Assembly (NCBI GenBank): GCA_038229715.1 | Contig: JBBROD010000007.1 | Coordinates: 1 to 64,000 of the forward strand | Source: JANMES01 sp038229715 | GTDB lineage: Bacteria; Planctomycetota; Phycisphaerae; Tepidisphaerales; Tepidisphaeraceae | DNA length: 64,000 bases | Direction of reading: 5' to 3' | Shown: positions 8,313-16,895 of the stretch, in pieces | Position numbering within the stretch: position 1 is the first letter of the stretch | Layout of the letters: each line of letters starts with the position of its first letter | The notes under the pieces: model-generated | Told to the model about the DNA's origin: nothing | The model's database searches: none | What the model saw: only the letters and a program-made list of their open reading frames with translations | Program-made: the position numbers and the translations under genes

Positions 8313-8822
8313 GAATGACGAAACCAGAAATCCGAATGAATGACGAATGACGAAATCCGAATGACGAATGAATGACCAACTACCAATGATGAACGTGAGG
8401 TTGTCTGTGTACAACTTTGATTTGGAAGAACGCACGGCGAAATTCGGGGAATCGGTGATCGCGTTTGTCAAGACGATTCCCGTCAACGTCATTACAACGC
8501 CGCTCATTGGGCAACTCGTTCGGGCTGGAACTAGCATCGGGGCGAACTATTGTGAAGCGGACGATTCGGATTCAAAAAAGGATTTTCGATTCAAGATCGG
8601 ACTTTGCCGGCGGGAGGCCAAAGAAACCAAGCATTGGCTGAGAATGGTGGTTGCCGCCGAGCCGGCGTTGCGGGAATCAGCCAAACCGCTTTGGAAAGAA
8701 GCAAAGGAGTTAAACCTCATTTTCGGCGCAATCCGAAGAGCTCAACCCAAATGAGCAATCTCTTTTTTCGTCATTCTGGTTTCGTCATTCGTCATTCATT
8801 CGGATTTCGGGTTTCGTCATTC
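8313..8822. mobile_element. Inverted-repeat cassette carrying one four-helix-bundle gene
   Basis: The left arm (8313-8368) and right arm (8767-8822) are 56-nt reverse complements with about three mismatches. They are built from the motif GAATGACGAA repeated with ATCC spacers. The ATG of the enclosed gene starts at the last base of the left arm, and the stop is 12 bp before the right arm. Related arms without a gene occur at 38563-38880 and a short form at 43595. The plan matches the hairpin-plus-S23-protein design of 23S rRNA intervening sequences, but here it is intergenic. Confidence 0.7.
8368..8754 (+). CDS. Four-helix bundle protein (S23 / 23S rRNA intervening-sequence family)
   Basis: A 128-residue protein with FDLEERTAKFGESVIAFVK, then QLVRAGTSIGANYCEAD, then EAKETKHWLRMV, the three conserved helices of the TIGR02436-type four-helix bundle family. 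Members are encoded inside 23S rRNA intervening sequences, and a distant relative (Avd) works with diversity-generating retroelements. No rRNA or reverse transcriptase is nearby. The gene is enclosed by long inverted repeats. The first six residues may be repeat-encoded, and internal ATGs at 8386 and 8389 are possible starts. Confidence 0.9.
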   Translation: MNDQLPMMNVRLSVYNFDLEERTAKFGESVIAFVKTIPVNVITTPLIGQLVRAGTSIGANYCEADDSDSKKDFRFKIGLCRREAKETKHWLRMVVAAEPALRESAKPLWKEAKELNLIFGAIRRAQPK

Positions 8823-8858
8823 GTTATTCGTGCGGGTTTCGTCCTTCGGATTTAAAGC

Positions 8859-10910
8859 ATGAACTGGCTCCCAAGTTTTCTCAACCCCGCCCATGCCGCA
8901 ATCGCTGCGGCGATCGTGGCGCCGTTGCTGCTGCTACTCTACTTTCTCAAGCTACGTCGGCGGGAGATGTCGGTTGCATCGACGCTGTTGTGGAAAAAAT
9001 CGATCCAGGATCTGCAGGTCAACTCTCCATTCCAACGGTTGAGGCGCAATCTCCTCCTGCTGCTCCAGATGCTGCTGCTGATGCTGCTGGCGCTCGCGTT
9101 CTCCCGCCCGGTGGTGAATTACACGCCGGGGGCGGGGAAGCTGACGGTTCTGCTGATCGATCGATCCGCCTCTATGAGCGCCAATGACGGCGACGGAAAG
9201 AAAACCCGCCTCGAAGTCGCCAAGATTAAAGCGAAAGAGATCGTCAGCTCGATGGACAGCACCTCGTCGGCGGCGGTCATCGCGTTCGATGACTCGGCCG
9301 AGACGGTGCAGACGTTTACTACCGACGGCGCGCTGCTCCGCCGGCAGATCGATTCGATCCAGCCGACGGATCGTCGCAGCAAGCTGAAACTGGCGTATCA
9401 GTTGGCCGAGGCGCAGTCTTCGTTTAACCCGGACCAGAACCGCGCGATCGTCCGGCCGGACGTGTTTTTGTTTTCCGACGGGCGCGTTTCCGATGCCGCC
9501 GAGCTGAATATCAACGGCAACGTCATCTTCACGCCGATCGGATCGGACACCGCCGGCAACATCGGCGTGGTCGCGCTGTCGGCCAAGCGGAATTACGAAC
9601 AGCCGACGCAGGTGCAGATTTTCGCCCGCTTGGCGAATTTCGGCCCGAAGCCGATCGACTCGCAAGTGCGGCTGTCGGTCGCCTCGATCGACCCGGACAA
9701 CCCCGGCCAGCTTAATTTCATCGCCCGCCCCGGCGGGTTCGCCACCACCAACCTTCCGCCGGCGCGGTGGAATGACAACAAGTGGAACGACGAGCACAAA
9801 GGCGAAAAAGATGCCAACTACGCCGCCCGCGAAAGCGTGGAGTTTCAGATCGACCTGACGACGGCCGCCGTCATCAAGGTCGAGCAGATGAACAAGGACG
9901 GCGATTCCCTGAGCGCCGACGATACGGCCATGGTCGTGGTGCCTCCGCCCAAGCAGTTGTCGGTGCTGCATGTGACGGACGGGCAGAATCCGTATCTGGA
10001 TTTAGCGTTATCAGCGTTAAACTTGCAGGATGTGAAAAAAGTCACGCCGGAGAAGTACGCCGAAGCCACGATGAGCGAAATCAACGCCGACGTGATCGTC
10101 TTCGATCGCTTTTCGCCGAAAATATTGCCCAGCGCCGGCTCGTTCATCTACTTCGGCTGCTACCCACCGGCCGACGTGAAGCTGCAGCCGGTGAAGCAGG
10201 ACGGCGTGGTGGTGCTGGCGGCGGATTCGCGCGTGGTGGATTGGAAGCGCGATCACCCGATCCTGCGGGGCCTCAGCCTCAGCCGCGTGGGCGCGGTTGA
10301 GACGATCAAGATGCAGCCGACGATCGACAGCACGGTGCTGATGGACGGCGTGAGCGCCCCGATGATCATTCTCCATCGCGAAGGGCGCAGCACGCATTTG
10401 GTGGTGGCGTTTGATGTGCTGCAGAGCAATTGGCCACTGATGCAGAGCTTTCCGGTGTTCATGCAGCAGGCGATGAAGTTTATGGCGATCGGGTCGGAGA
10501 TGGACGTTCGCGAATCGCTGTTTCCCGGCGCGACGCCGCGTATCCCGCGGGCGAATCTCGTGCGGTTAGGCGGCGAAGCGCCCAAGTCGATCATCCTGAG
10601 CGGCCCCGGCGGGCGGGAATCCGTGCCGGTCCCGCTGAACGGGGATTTCGCATTGCCGGCGATGAACCAAGTCGGCGTTTACACGCTTTCGCCGGCGGTC
10701 CCGCAATTCGAGCGGCTGGCGGTTAATCTGCTGGACGACAGCGAGAGCAACCTATTGCCGGTCATCACGCCGCCGGGCAATATCGGGCAGGCGGTGGTCG
10801 GCGGGCAGAGTAAGTCGCGACTGGAGTTGTGGTGGTGGATCGTCGCGGCGGCGGCGCTGCCGCTGTTGTTGATCGAATGGTGGGTGTATACGCGGCGCGT
10901 GCATTTGTGA
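8859..10910 (+). CDS. BatA-like VWA domain membrane protein
   Basis: A 683-residue protein starting MNWLPSFLNPAHAAIAA, the BatA/aerotolerance N-terminal membrane region with two helices (about 10-30 and 60-80). A VWA domain follows with an intact DxSxS metal site (LLIDRSASMS). A long extracytoplasmic part and a C-terminal helix (WWWIVAAAALPLLLIEW) complete it. With MoxR and DUF58 it forms the third expected element of the cluster. The start codon follows the right arm of the four-helix cassette by about 35 bp, and no clear ribosome-binding site is seen. Confidence 0.88.
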   Translation: MNWLPSFLNPAHAAIAAAIVAPLLLLLYFLKLRRREMSVASTLLWKKSIQDLQVNSPFQRLRRNLLLLLQMLLLMLLALAFSRPVVNYTPGAGKLTVLLIDRSASMSANDGDGKKTRLEVAKIKAKEIVSSMDSTSSAAVIAFDDSAETVQTFTTDGALLRRQIDSIQPTDRRSKLKLAYQLAEAQSSFNPDQNRAIVRPDVFLFSDGRVSDAAELNINGNVIFTPIGSDTAGNIGVVALSAKRNYEQPTQVQIFARLANFGPKPIDSQVRLSVASIDPDNPGQLNFIARPGGFATTNLPPARWNDNKWNDEHKGEKDANYAARESVEFQIDLTTAAVIKVEQMNKDGDSLSADDTAMVVVPPPKQLSVLHVTDGQNPYLDLALSALNLQDVKKVTPEKYAEATMSEINADVIVFDRFSPKILPSAGSFIYFGCYPPADVKLQPVKQDGVVVLAADSRVVDWKRDHPILRGLSLSRVGAVETIKMQPTIDSTVLMDGVSAPMIILHREGRSTHLVVAFDVLQSNWPLMQSFPVFMQQAMKFMAIGSEMDVRESLFPGATPRIPRANLVRLGGEAPKSIILSGPGGRESVPVPLNGDFALPAMNQVGVYTLSPAVPQFERLAVNLLDDSESNLLPVITPPGNIGQAVVGGQSKSRLELWWWIVAAAALPLLLIEWWVYTRRVHL

Positions 10911-10915
10911 GAATT

Positions 10916-10937
10916 ACTGGCCGCTGAAGCGGCCAGT
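10916..10937. repeat. Short perfect palindrome after the bat gene
   Basis: ACTGGCCGC-TGAA-GCGGCCAGT, a 9-bp perfect stem a few bases after the stop codon at 10910. There is no T-run, so it is a weak terminator candidate. A similar motif around TTGAAGCGGG lies at about 20917-20932. Confidence 0.6.
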
Positions 10938-11014
10938 CCGGAAGAAATCGGGAGCATTGAATCTCGGGGTTTAGAGCGGTGAGCAAAATGATGCGGCTTG
11001 CAGGCTCTGAAATC

Positions 11015-11095
11015 GTCATCCTGAGGTACTCCGAAGGATCTCGACCTTCGAAAGCCGCTCGCAATCCGGGATCCTTCGGAGTACCTCAGGATGAC
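11015..11095. repeat. 81-bp inverted repeat, GTCATCCTGAGG family, copy 1
   Basis: The arms are 26-nt perfect reverse complements beginning GTCATCCTGAGGTACTCCGA and separated by 29 bp. Two further copies are at 32766-32850 and 48335-48415. The rest of the 370-bp gap 10911-11280 shows no convincing gene. Confidence 0.95.
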
Positions 11096-11280
11096 CACAA
11101 ACGGTCATTGTCACGTTAAGACAGATGGTACGTTGCTCTAACGAAAGTCCACGGCAATTTTGCGACTTGCTTCCGGTCTCTCGATGATAATAGTATCCGG
11201 CGATCCAGAACGACGTTCCCGATGACGCAACCCGCTCAGCAGCCGAAGTCGACGCGGTGGTCATGTGATCGTAGGAGCTC

Positions 11281-12777
11281 ATGAGCCTATCCGTCGCCAC
11301 GACACCCCTTGAGAACCCGCCGATCGCGGCCGCGTCGCAGATGCGGAAGCTGTGCGTTTTGTTTGTTGGGGCGTTTCTTTTTCGGCTGATTTACAACGCT
11401 TGGCGCGGACTCGCGCCGGACGAAGCGTATTACTGGGTTTGGTCGCGTCACCTGTCGATGAGTTATCTCGATCACCCGCCGATGGTGGCATATCTGATCT
11501 GGGCGTCCACTAAGTTGTTCGGCTCGACGGGTTTCGGCGTTCGCTTCCCGGCCGCGCTGATGTCAGCGGGGACGGCGGCGATGGGATGCTCGCTGGTCTA
11601 TCGCGCCACCCGCAGTCAGCCGATGCTTTGGCTGGCGGCGGTGCTGCTGGTCACCAGCCCGATGATCACGCTGACCGGGACGCTGATCACGCCCGATACG
11701 CCGCTGCTGTTTTTCGTCACCGCAGGGTTGCTGACGGCGGTGAAGTTGTTCGAGACCGGCCCGAATGAATCCGGGAAGCGGTTTTGGTTATGGGTTCTGT
11801 TCGGAATCCTCAGTGGACTGGCGATGCTGTCGAAGTACACCGGCGTGCTGCTGCCGGGCGCGGTGGTGTTCGCCATGCTGACGACGGCCGACGCGCGGCG
11901 CGAATTGCTTCGGCCGGGGATTTACGTCGCCGGCTTGATCGCGCTAGGCATTTTCTCGCCGGTCCTCGTCTGGAACGCACGGCATGAGTGGGTGTCGTTC
12001 CGCTTCCAGTTTACGCACGGCTTCGGCCAAGACGAGGTTCCCGGAGTCATGGGTTTCCTGACGTTTTTCGGCTCGCTCATCGTGACGTTTACACCCGTTC
12101 TTACAGGGATCGCGGGCATCGCCGCGTTCGGCTTGTGGCGCGGCTATCGCCGTCAGCCGATGACGATGCGGCTGATTCTGTGCGCGGCGACGCTGCCGCT
12201 GCTGTTGTTCGCCTATTCATCATTCCGCAAGAAGGTGGAAGGCAACTGGCCGGCGATCGCGTTCCTGCCGACGGTGGCGCTGGCGGCTTGGTGGATCGCT
12301 CAGCAACTTCCAGATCGCCGAAAGTTGATGGAGATCGCGATTCGGGTCAGCGTGGTGACCGCTGTTATTGTACACGCGCCGGAACTGGCACTACTGGTTC
12401 GACTTCGCATCCCGGTCGCCAACGGAGTATTCGGCTGGCGCCAGTTTGCAGCCGAGGTCGATGCCTTCAGTAAAGGCGATCCGGTCTTCGCCAGCAATTA
12501 CCAGAATGCTTCGGAGCTTTCGTTTTACATGAAGGGCCAACCCGAAGTCTGGTCGATCAACTTTAACCGTCGATCCAATGCGTTCGATTATTTCGACGGC
12601 AAGCCGGACATGAACACGCTGGATTCAGCGGTCTTCGTCGGCGGCGATTCGCAGTTCATGAACAAGTATTTCAAGGTCGAATCCTCGAAAGAGATTTTAA
12701 ATACATACCTGGGGATGCAGCTTCGCCGCCGTACCGTGACACGGGCGATCAAGCCGACAACGCTTCCATCCCCATAG
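11281..12777 (+). CDS. ArnT/PMT-type glycosyltransferase, family 39
   Basis: A 498-residue polytopic protein with LAPDEAYYWVWSRHLSMSYL, the N-terminal loop with the catalytic acidic residue pair typical of glycosyltransferase family 39 enzymes, which take sugars from polyprenyl-phosphate donors. DHPPMVAYLIW and about eleven hydrophobic segments follow, and the C-terminal 130 residues are soluble. A TAGGAG ribosome-binding site precedes the ATG. A paralogue with the same motifs is at 22503. It lies upstream of the lipopolysaccharide export genes, which suggests lipid or envelope glycosylation. Confidence 0.88.
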   Translation: MSLSVATTPLENPPIAAASQMRKLCVLFVGAFLFRLIYNAWRGLAPDEAYYWVWSRHLSMSYLDHPPMVAYLIWASTKLFGSTGFGVRFPAALMSAGTAAMGCSLVYRATRSQPMLWLAAVLLVTSPMITLTGTLITPDTPLLFFVTAGLLTAVKLFETGPNESGKRFWLWVLFGILSGLAMLSKYTGVLLPGAVVFAMLTTADARRELLRPGIYVAGLIALGIFSPVLVWNARHEWVSFRFQFTHGFGQDEVPGVMGFLTFFGSLIVTFTPVLTGIAGIAAFGLWRGYRRQPMTMRLILCAATLPLLLFAYSSFRKKVEGNWPAIAFLPTVALAAWWIAQQLPDRRKLMEIAIRVSVVTAVIVHAPELALLVRLRIPVANGVFGWRQFAAEVDAFSKGDPVFASNYQNASELSFYMKGQPEVWSINFNRRSNAFDYFDGKPDMNTLDSAVFVGGDSQFMNKYFKVESSKEILNTYLGMQLRRRTVTRAIKPTTLPSP

Positions 12778-12930
12778 CCCCGTCAACGGGGTGGCCAATC
12801 TCAAACGCCTTGATCAAAACGCCGGTTTTGAGTCAGTAGTGAAACTTCCATCGCCCCCGGCCGTACCGTTATTGTGTGGATGCAGTCGCACGGCTAGCAT
12901 CGACGGGCGAATGGGAGCTGGCCTACAGGC

Positions 12931-14598
12931 ATGAGTCGGACGCTGTTCAAATACATCTTCTTGGACTTGTTGCGCATCTTCTTGATGACCAACGGGGCGC
13001 TGTCGGGCATCATGAGCTTCGCGGGTTTACTACGTCCATTGACGCAGAACGGGCTGGACGCAGGGCAGGTCGGGCAATTGATGACGTACTTCGCGCCAGC
13101 GATGATGGCGTATTCGTTCCCGATCGCCGCGCTCTTCGCCGCCACCGTGACTTACGGCCGGATGAACGGCGACAGCGAAATCCTCGCCTGCCGGGCGGGT
13201 GGAATCAGCCATGTCGCGTTAGCGTTGCCTGCCCTTGCGCTGGGGGTGGTGGTGATGGTGATTTCGCTGCTGTTCCTCAGCTTTCTTGTCCCCAGCTTCA
13301 CTCTCAAGGTCGAGAAGGTGATTTTCTCCAACCTCTCGCAACTGGTGGCCAACAAGATTGAGCGGAACCACCAGATTCGGTTCGGCGATACCAACGTATT
13401 CGCCCAGCGGGCGGAAGTCATCCCACCCGACCCGGCCGACCCGCTGGTGCAGCGCGTGGTGTTGGAAGGCCCAACCATCATCACGTACGAGAGACCGGAC
13501 AAAACCACGCGGCTGAAAATCCCTGACGAAATCTGGATGGCACGCAAAGCCACACTCCATATCAAGACCGATGCCAACGGCGACAACGCCCAGATGATCG
13601 CGACCCTCGACGGCGGGATGAAATTCCCCCGCAAGACCATCGGCGGGTGGGAGGGCGGCGTGGCGCAGACCCAGTTCGGACCGATGGCGCTGCCGTCCCT
13701 GATCAAAGAAAACACCAAGTTCATGGACATCCGGCAGCTCAAGAAGCTGGATGAAAACAAGGGTCTGAGCAAAAAGGTCAACGATATCAAAAAGCAGTTC
13801 GTCCGCGAAGAACAGATCAACCGATTCCTCGACGGCGTGGAGCAGGAACTCAAAAAGCCCGGCAAGTTCTATGTCTTCCAAGCTGGCCGCGACGTTTACT
13901 ACCTGTCGGTCGCCGGTGGGGAGTTGATCGAAAAGCGAGGCCTGCGGCTGGCGGCCGAGTGCCGATCGCCGAGCGAGCGCACCCTGCACATCTCGCAGGA
14001 GCGTGATGGCGTGCCGACGATGAACGCCAACGCAGGGGCCGTACGCATCCGCGTCAGCCCGGATCTGACGGGCAAGAACATGAACGTGACGCTGGAACTG
14101 TCCAACGTCGCACTGCACGAGCCGGAAGGCGACGTCGTGCGTGCGGGCATCTCGCAGGGGTTCAACGTCGTCATGCCGGAGGATTTGAAGCGGCTGACGC
14201 AGTCCACGCCGCAGTCGTACGCATCGGCCGATCGCGACGCGCCGCCGCCTCGTAAAGCGATGATGCGTGAGCTGATCGTGCTGAAAAACGACATCGCCAG
14301 CGAAATGCACTCACGAGCGGCGTTCGCGTTCAGTTGCCTGATCCTGAGCATGATCGGCTGCGCCCTGGGGATGATGTTCAAAACCGGCAACTTCCTTAGC
14401 GCGTTCGCGTTAAGCTTCGGCCCGGCGATGCTCTGCATCACGCTGGTCATCGCCGGCCAGCGAACCTGCCAGAACGTGCCGCGAAATTTCCTTGACTTCC
14501 AGGACCCGCTAAAGCTCGGCATCGCGCTGATTTGGAGCGGCAACGCCGCAGTACTGACGGCGGCCGCTGCACTTCTTTGGAGGCTGCAGCGCCAATGA
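12931..14598 (+). CDS. lptF: LptF/LptG family permease, first subunit
   Basis: A 555-residue YjgP/YjgQ-family permease, the inner-membrane part of the LptB2FG lipopolysaccharide extractor. The N-terminus (FKYIFLDLLRIFLMTNGAL) and the helical blocks around 60-120 and 455-550 match the six-helix arrangement. It is much longer than the E. coli protein (about 366 residues) because of an enlarged periplasmic beta region. It overlaps the next permease gene by 4 nt (ATGA), so the two are translationally coupled. The assignment as F rather than G rests only on gene order. Confidence 0.85.
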   Translation: MSRTLFKYIFLDLLRIFLMTNGALSGIMSFAGLLRPLTQNGLDAGQVGQLMTYFAPAMMAYSFPIAALFAATVTYGRMNGDSEILACRAGGISHVALALPALALGVVVMVISLLFLSFLVPSFTLKVEKVIFSNLSQLVANKIERNHQIRFGDTNVFAQRAEVIPPDPADPLVQRVVLEGPTIITYERPDKTTRLKIPDEIWMARKATLHIKTDANGDNAQMIATLDGGMKFPRKTIGGWEGGVAQTQFGPMALPSLIKENTKFMDIRQLKKLDENKGLSKKVNDIKKQFVREEQINRFLDGVEQELKKPGKFYVFQAGRDVYYLSVAGGELIEKRGLRLAAECRSPSERTLHISQERDGVPTMNANAGAVRIRVSPDLTGKNMNVTLELSNVALHEPEGDVVRAGISQGFNVVMPEDLKRLTQSTPQSYASADRDAPPPRKAMMRELIVLKNDIASEMHSRAAFAFSCLILSMIGCALGMMFKTGNFLSAFALSFGPAMLCITLVIAGQRTCQNVPRNFLDFQDPLKLGIALIWSGNAAVLTAAAALLWRLQRQ

Positions 14599-15752
14599 AG
14601 ATTCTCGATCGCTACGTCATCTCCAGCTTCGTAAAGAACTACCTTATCAGCTTCATGGTGCTGGTCGGGCTGTATGTCATTCTGGACATGGTTTTTAAGT
14701 TCGACGAGTTCGCCGAAGTCGGCGGGAAAACCAACGTCAGCGGGTATGTGGCCGTGTTTCATATGATCGCCGACATGGCGGACTATTACTTCTTCCAGTG
14801 CTTTCTGTTCTTTGTGCAATTGTCGGGGATCATCCCGGTCGTCGCGGCGGCGTTTACGCTGATGCGGTTCAGCCGGTTTAACGAACTGGCGGCGATCCTT
14901 GCGGCGGGCGTGCCGCTGCTGCGCGTGGCAATGCCGATCATCCTGGCGTCGGTGCTGCTCAACGCGCTGCTGCTCGTCGATCAGGAAGTATTGATTCCGC
15001 AGCTGATTCCTAAACTAGTGCGCGATCCGGATGACCTGCAGCGCATCGGGCCCAAAACTTTTCCGATCGAACTGATGCAGGATAGTTCCCGTGCGCTGCT
15101 CAACGCGTCGATCTACCGCCCGGCCACTGAAAAGGAGCCGGCTACGATGAAAGAAGTCGATATCATTGAACGTGATTCGGAACTGAACGGTATTGCGCAC
15201 ATCACGGCGGATAGCGCGGTGTGGGATGCCGAGCGCGATCAGTGGACACTGATCAACGGCCGGCGCGTCAGCGGACTGCAGCCGAACGCCGCCCGCGGGC
15301 CGGAGATGCCGGTAGCGTTTTACAAGAGCAATATCGACCCCGCGGAGATCGCGCTGTTCCGCAAGGGCAAGTACATGGAACTGATGGCGACCCGGCAGAT
15401 CGATGAGTTGCTCAGCCCCGCGCGCGGGGCGATGTACGGGCGCATCGGGCTGCTGCGCGTCAAGCATTTCCGCTTCACCCAGCCGCTGATGAACGTGGTG
15501 CTGTTGCTGCTGGCCATCCCATGCGTACTGACGCGCGAGCCTGGCAAGATCAAGAGCTCGGCTATGCAGTGCCTGCTGATTAGCGGCCTGTGCATGGGCG
15601 GGATTTTCCTCTCCCACCAACTGGCCTCGCAGAATACGTTAGGACCTGACTGGGCCGACCGATGGCCGGCGATGATGGCCTGGATGCCCGTGCTGATCTT
15701 CCTGCCCTTCTCGATCTATTCGCTGGACATCCTACACACGAAGAAGTCCTGA
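14595..15752 (+). CDS. lptG: LptF/LptG family permease, second subunit
   Basis: A 385-residue YjgP/YjgQ permease beginning MKILDRYVISSFVKNYL. Helices lie at about 15-40, 55-85, 95-120 and in three C-terminal segments, with a periplasmic domain between. The start overlaps the stop of the previous gene by 4 nt, and the length is close to the usual one. The pair presumably works with an LptB ATPase encoded elsewhere. Confidence 0.88.
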   Translation: MKILDRYVISSFVKNYLISFMVLVGLYVILDMVFKFDEFAEVGGKTNVSGYVAVFHMIADMADYYFFQCFLFFVQLSGIIPVVAAAFTLMRFSRFNELAAILAAGVPLLRVAMPIILASVLLNALLLVDQEVLIPQLIPKLVRDPDDLQRIGPKTFPIELMQDSSRALLNASIYRPATEKEPATMKEVDIIERDSELNGIAHITADSAVWDAERDQWTLINGRRVSGLQPNAARGPEMPVAFYKSNIDPAEIALFRKGKYMELMATRQIDELLSPARGAMYGRIGLLRVKHFRFTQPLMNVVLLLLAIPCVLTREPGKIKSSAMQCLLISGLCMGGIFLSHQLASQNTLGPDWADRWPAMMAWMPVLIFLPFSIYSLDILHTKKS

Positions 15753-15969
15753 ATTAACAGCCAGCTCATCCGCTTAAATCAATTCATTTCAGGCAATTAT
15801 CGACCATTATCGGTCATCAGGGGAAATCCGATGGCCGGATTTGCCCGGCCCGTAAACAATACGTACATCAGCGGTGTCGAAGGATACACAACCTGATGCG
15901 AGCGGCCCTCAGAGGGTTTTAGCAACAGGATTCTTTGACACGACGCTCCTCTCTTCCTCTTTCTGGCGA
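15753..15969 (+). other. Gap between lptG and the prepilin-like gene, possible leader or small RNA
   Basis: This stretch ends in a strong terminator, although no long ORF lies in it. It contains two small hairpins (GACC-ATTAT-CGGTC near 15802 and AAATCCG...CGGATTT near 15825). It also holds a 21-codon ORF at 15831-15896 with AGGGGA upstream of its ATG. A short RNA or the 3' UTR of lptG are both possible. No known riboswitch was recognised. Confidence 0.3.
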
Positions 15970-16006
15970 CGCCGTCCGGGTTATCCCCGGACGGCGTTAT
16001 TTTTTT
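15970..16006 (+). terminator. Rho-independent terminator
   Basis: An 11-bp GC-rich stem (CGCCGTCCGGG / CCCGGACGGCG) with a five-base loop is followed by TTATTTTTTT. It lies 217 bp after lptG and about 55 bp before the ATG of the prepilin-like gene, so it separates the two units. Confidence 0.85.
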
Positions 16007-16061
16007 CCAGCGTTGGATGAACGCAATGGATTGTCCATTCTTGCTCGGTACGCTATCAGAT

Positions 16062-16856
16062 ATGAAATCTCATCGTTCCGCTTTTACTCTGCTGGAAGTG
16101 CTGATCGTGATCGGCATTATCGCCGTGCTGATGGCCATCCTATTGCCGGCTCTGGAGCACGCGCGGCATCAGGGGTACATCGTGAAATGTGCCGCCAACC
16201 TGCAGCAGATGGGGCAGGCTTTGCACGTTTACTCGAACGAAAATCACGGCGCATACCCGCGGACGCTGTACACCGTGGGCGCTTCGTACGCCAAGGGAAC
16301 CGGCCAAGTCGCCACCGATCCGTTTACTAACGCCGGGCCGGTGGCGAACGATCTGACTTCGCCGCTGTTTTTGCTGTTGCGGACGCAGAAGTTTCCCTCG
16401 GCAACGATGATCTGCCCCTACAACGATGTGAACTCCTTCACGCCCGATGACGCACAGCCGCTGCAGCACGGCAACTTTACCGACTACACCAAAAACCTCG
16501 GCTACAGCTACGCCAATCCGTACCCCAGCGCCGCTGCGGCTGCAAAGGAGTATCGGCTGACGGATCACCTGCCGGCCGGGTTCGCGGTGATGGCGGATCT
16601 CAATCCAGGCCCGAAAGGGTACGGCGGGAACTTGGCGTCGGTCACGCCGACCTCGCCGGCATCGAAGCAGGAAGACATCAACAGCCGCAACCACGAAGGG
16701 GACGGCCAGAACGTGCTTTTTGGCGACGGGCATGTCGAGTGGTACACCACGGTTTTCGCAGGCCCGAACAACGACAACATCTACACGACGCAGGACGGGC
16801 AGATCGAAGCCTCGCCGGTCGATCGAAACGATTGCGTGTTGCTGCCGGCGCAATAA
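16062..16856 (+). CDS. Prepilin-like secreted protein with an H-X-DG type C-terminal motif
   Basis: A 264-residue protein with the type IV prepilin N-terminus SAFTLLEVLIVIGIIAVLMA, with the peptidase processing site before the F. The C-terminal RNHEGDGQNVLFGDGHVEWY resembles the H-X9-DG signature of planctomycete and verrucomicrobial pseudopilin-like proteins, with one extra residue between H and DG. The ATG at 16062 is chosen because the signal starts there (MKSHRSAFT). It stands alone after a terminator and away from the main secretion locus, so it may be a substrate or minor pseudopilin. Confidence 0.85.
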   Translation: MKSHRSAFTLLEVLIVIGIIAVLMAILLPALEHARHQGYIVKCAANLQQMGQALHVYSNENHGAYPRTLYTVGASYAKGTGQVATDPFTNAGPVANDLTSPLFLLLRTQKFPSATMICPYNDVNSFTPDDAQPLQHGNFTDYTKNLGYSYANPYPSAAAAAKEYRLTDHLPAGFAVMADLNPGPKGYGGNLASVTPTSPASKQEDINSRNHEGDGQNVLFGDGHVEWYTTVFAGPNNDNIYTTQDGQIEASPVDRNDCVLLPAQ

Positions 16857-16895
16857 ATTCACGTCTAAGCATGCGTCGGATTACACTGAACCAGC

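Noticed and set aside
8313..8822. Diversity-generating retroelement with an Avd-like protein
   Set aside because: The four-helix protein is a relative of Avd, but no reverse transcriptase, template repeat or variable repeat is seen nearby.
12778..12930. Possible RNA gene before lptF
   Set aside because: Only short stems (CCCCGT/ACGGGG; TCAAAAC/GTTTTGA) are present, with no recognisable RNA family.
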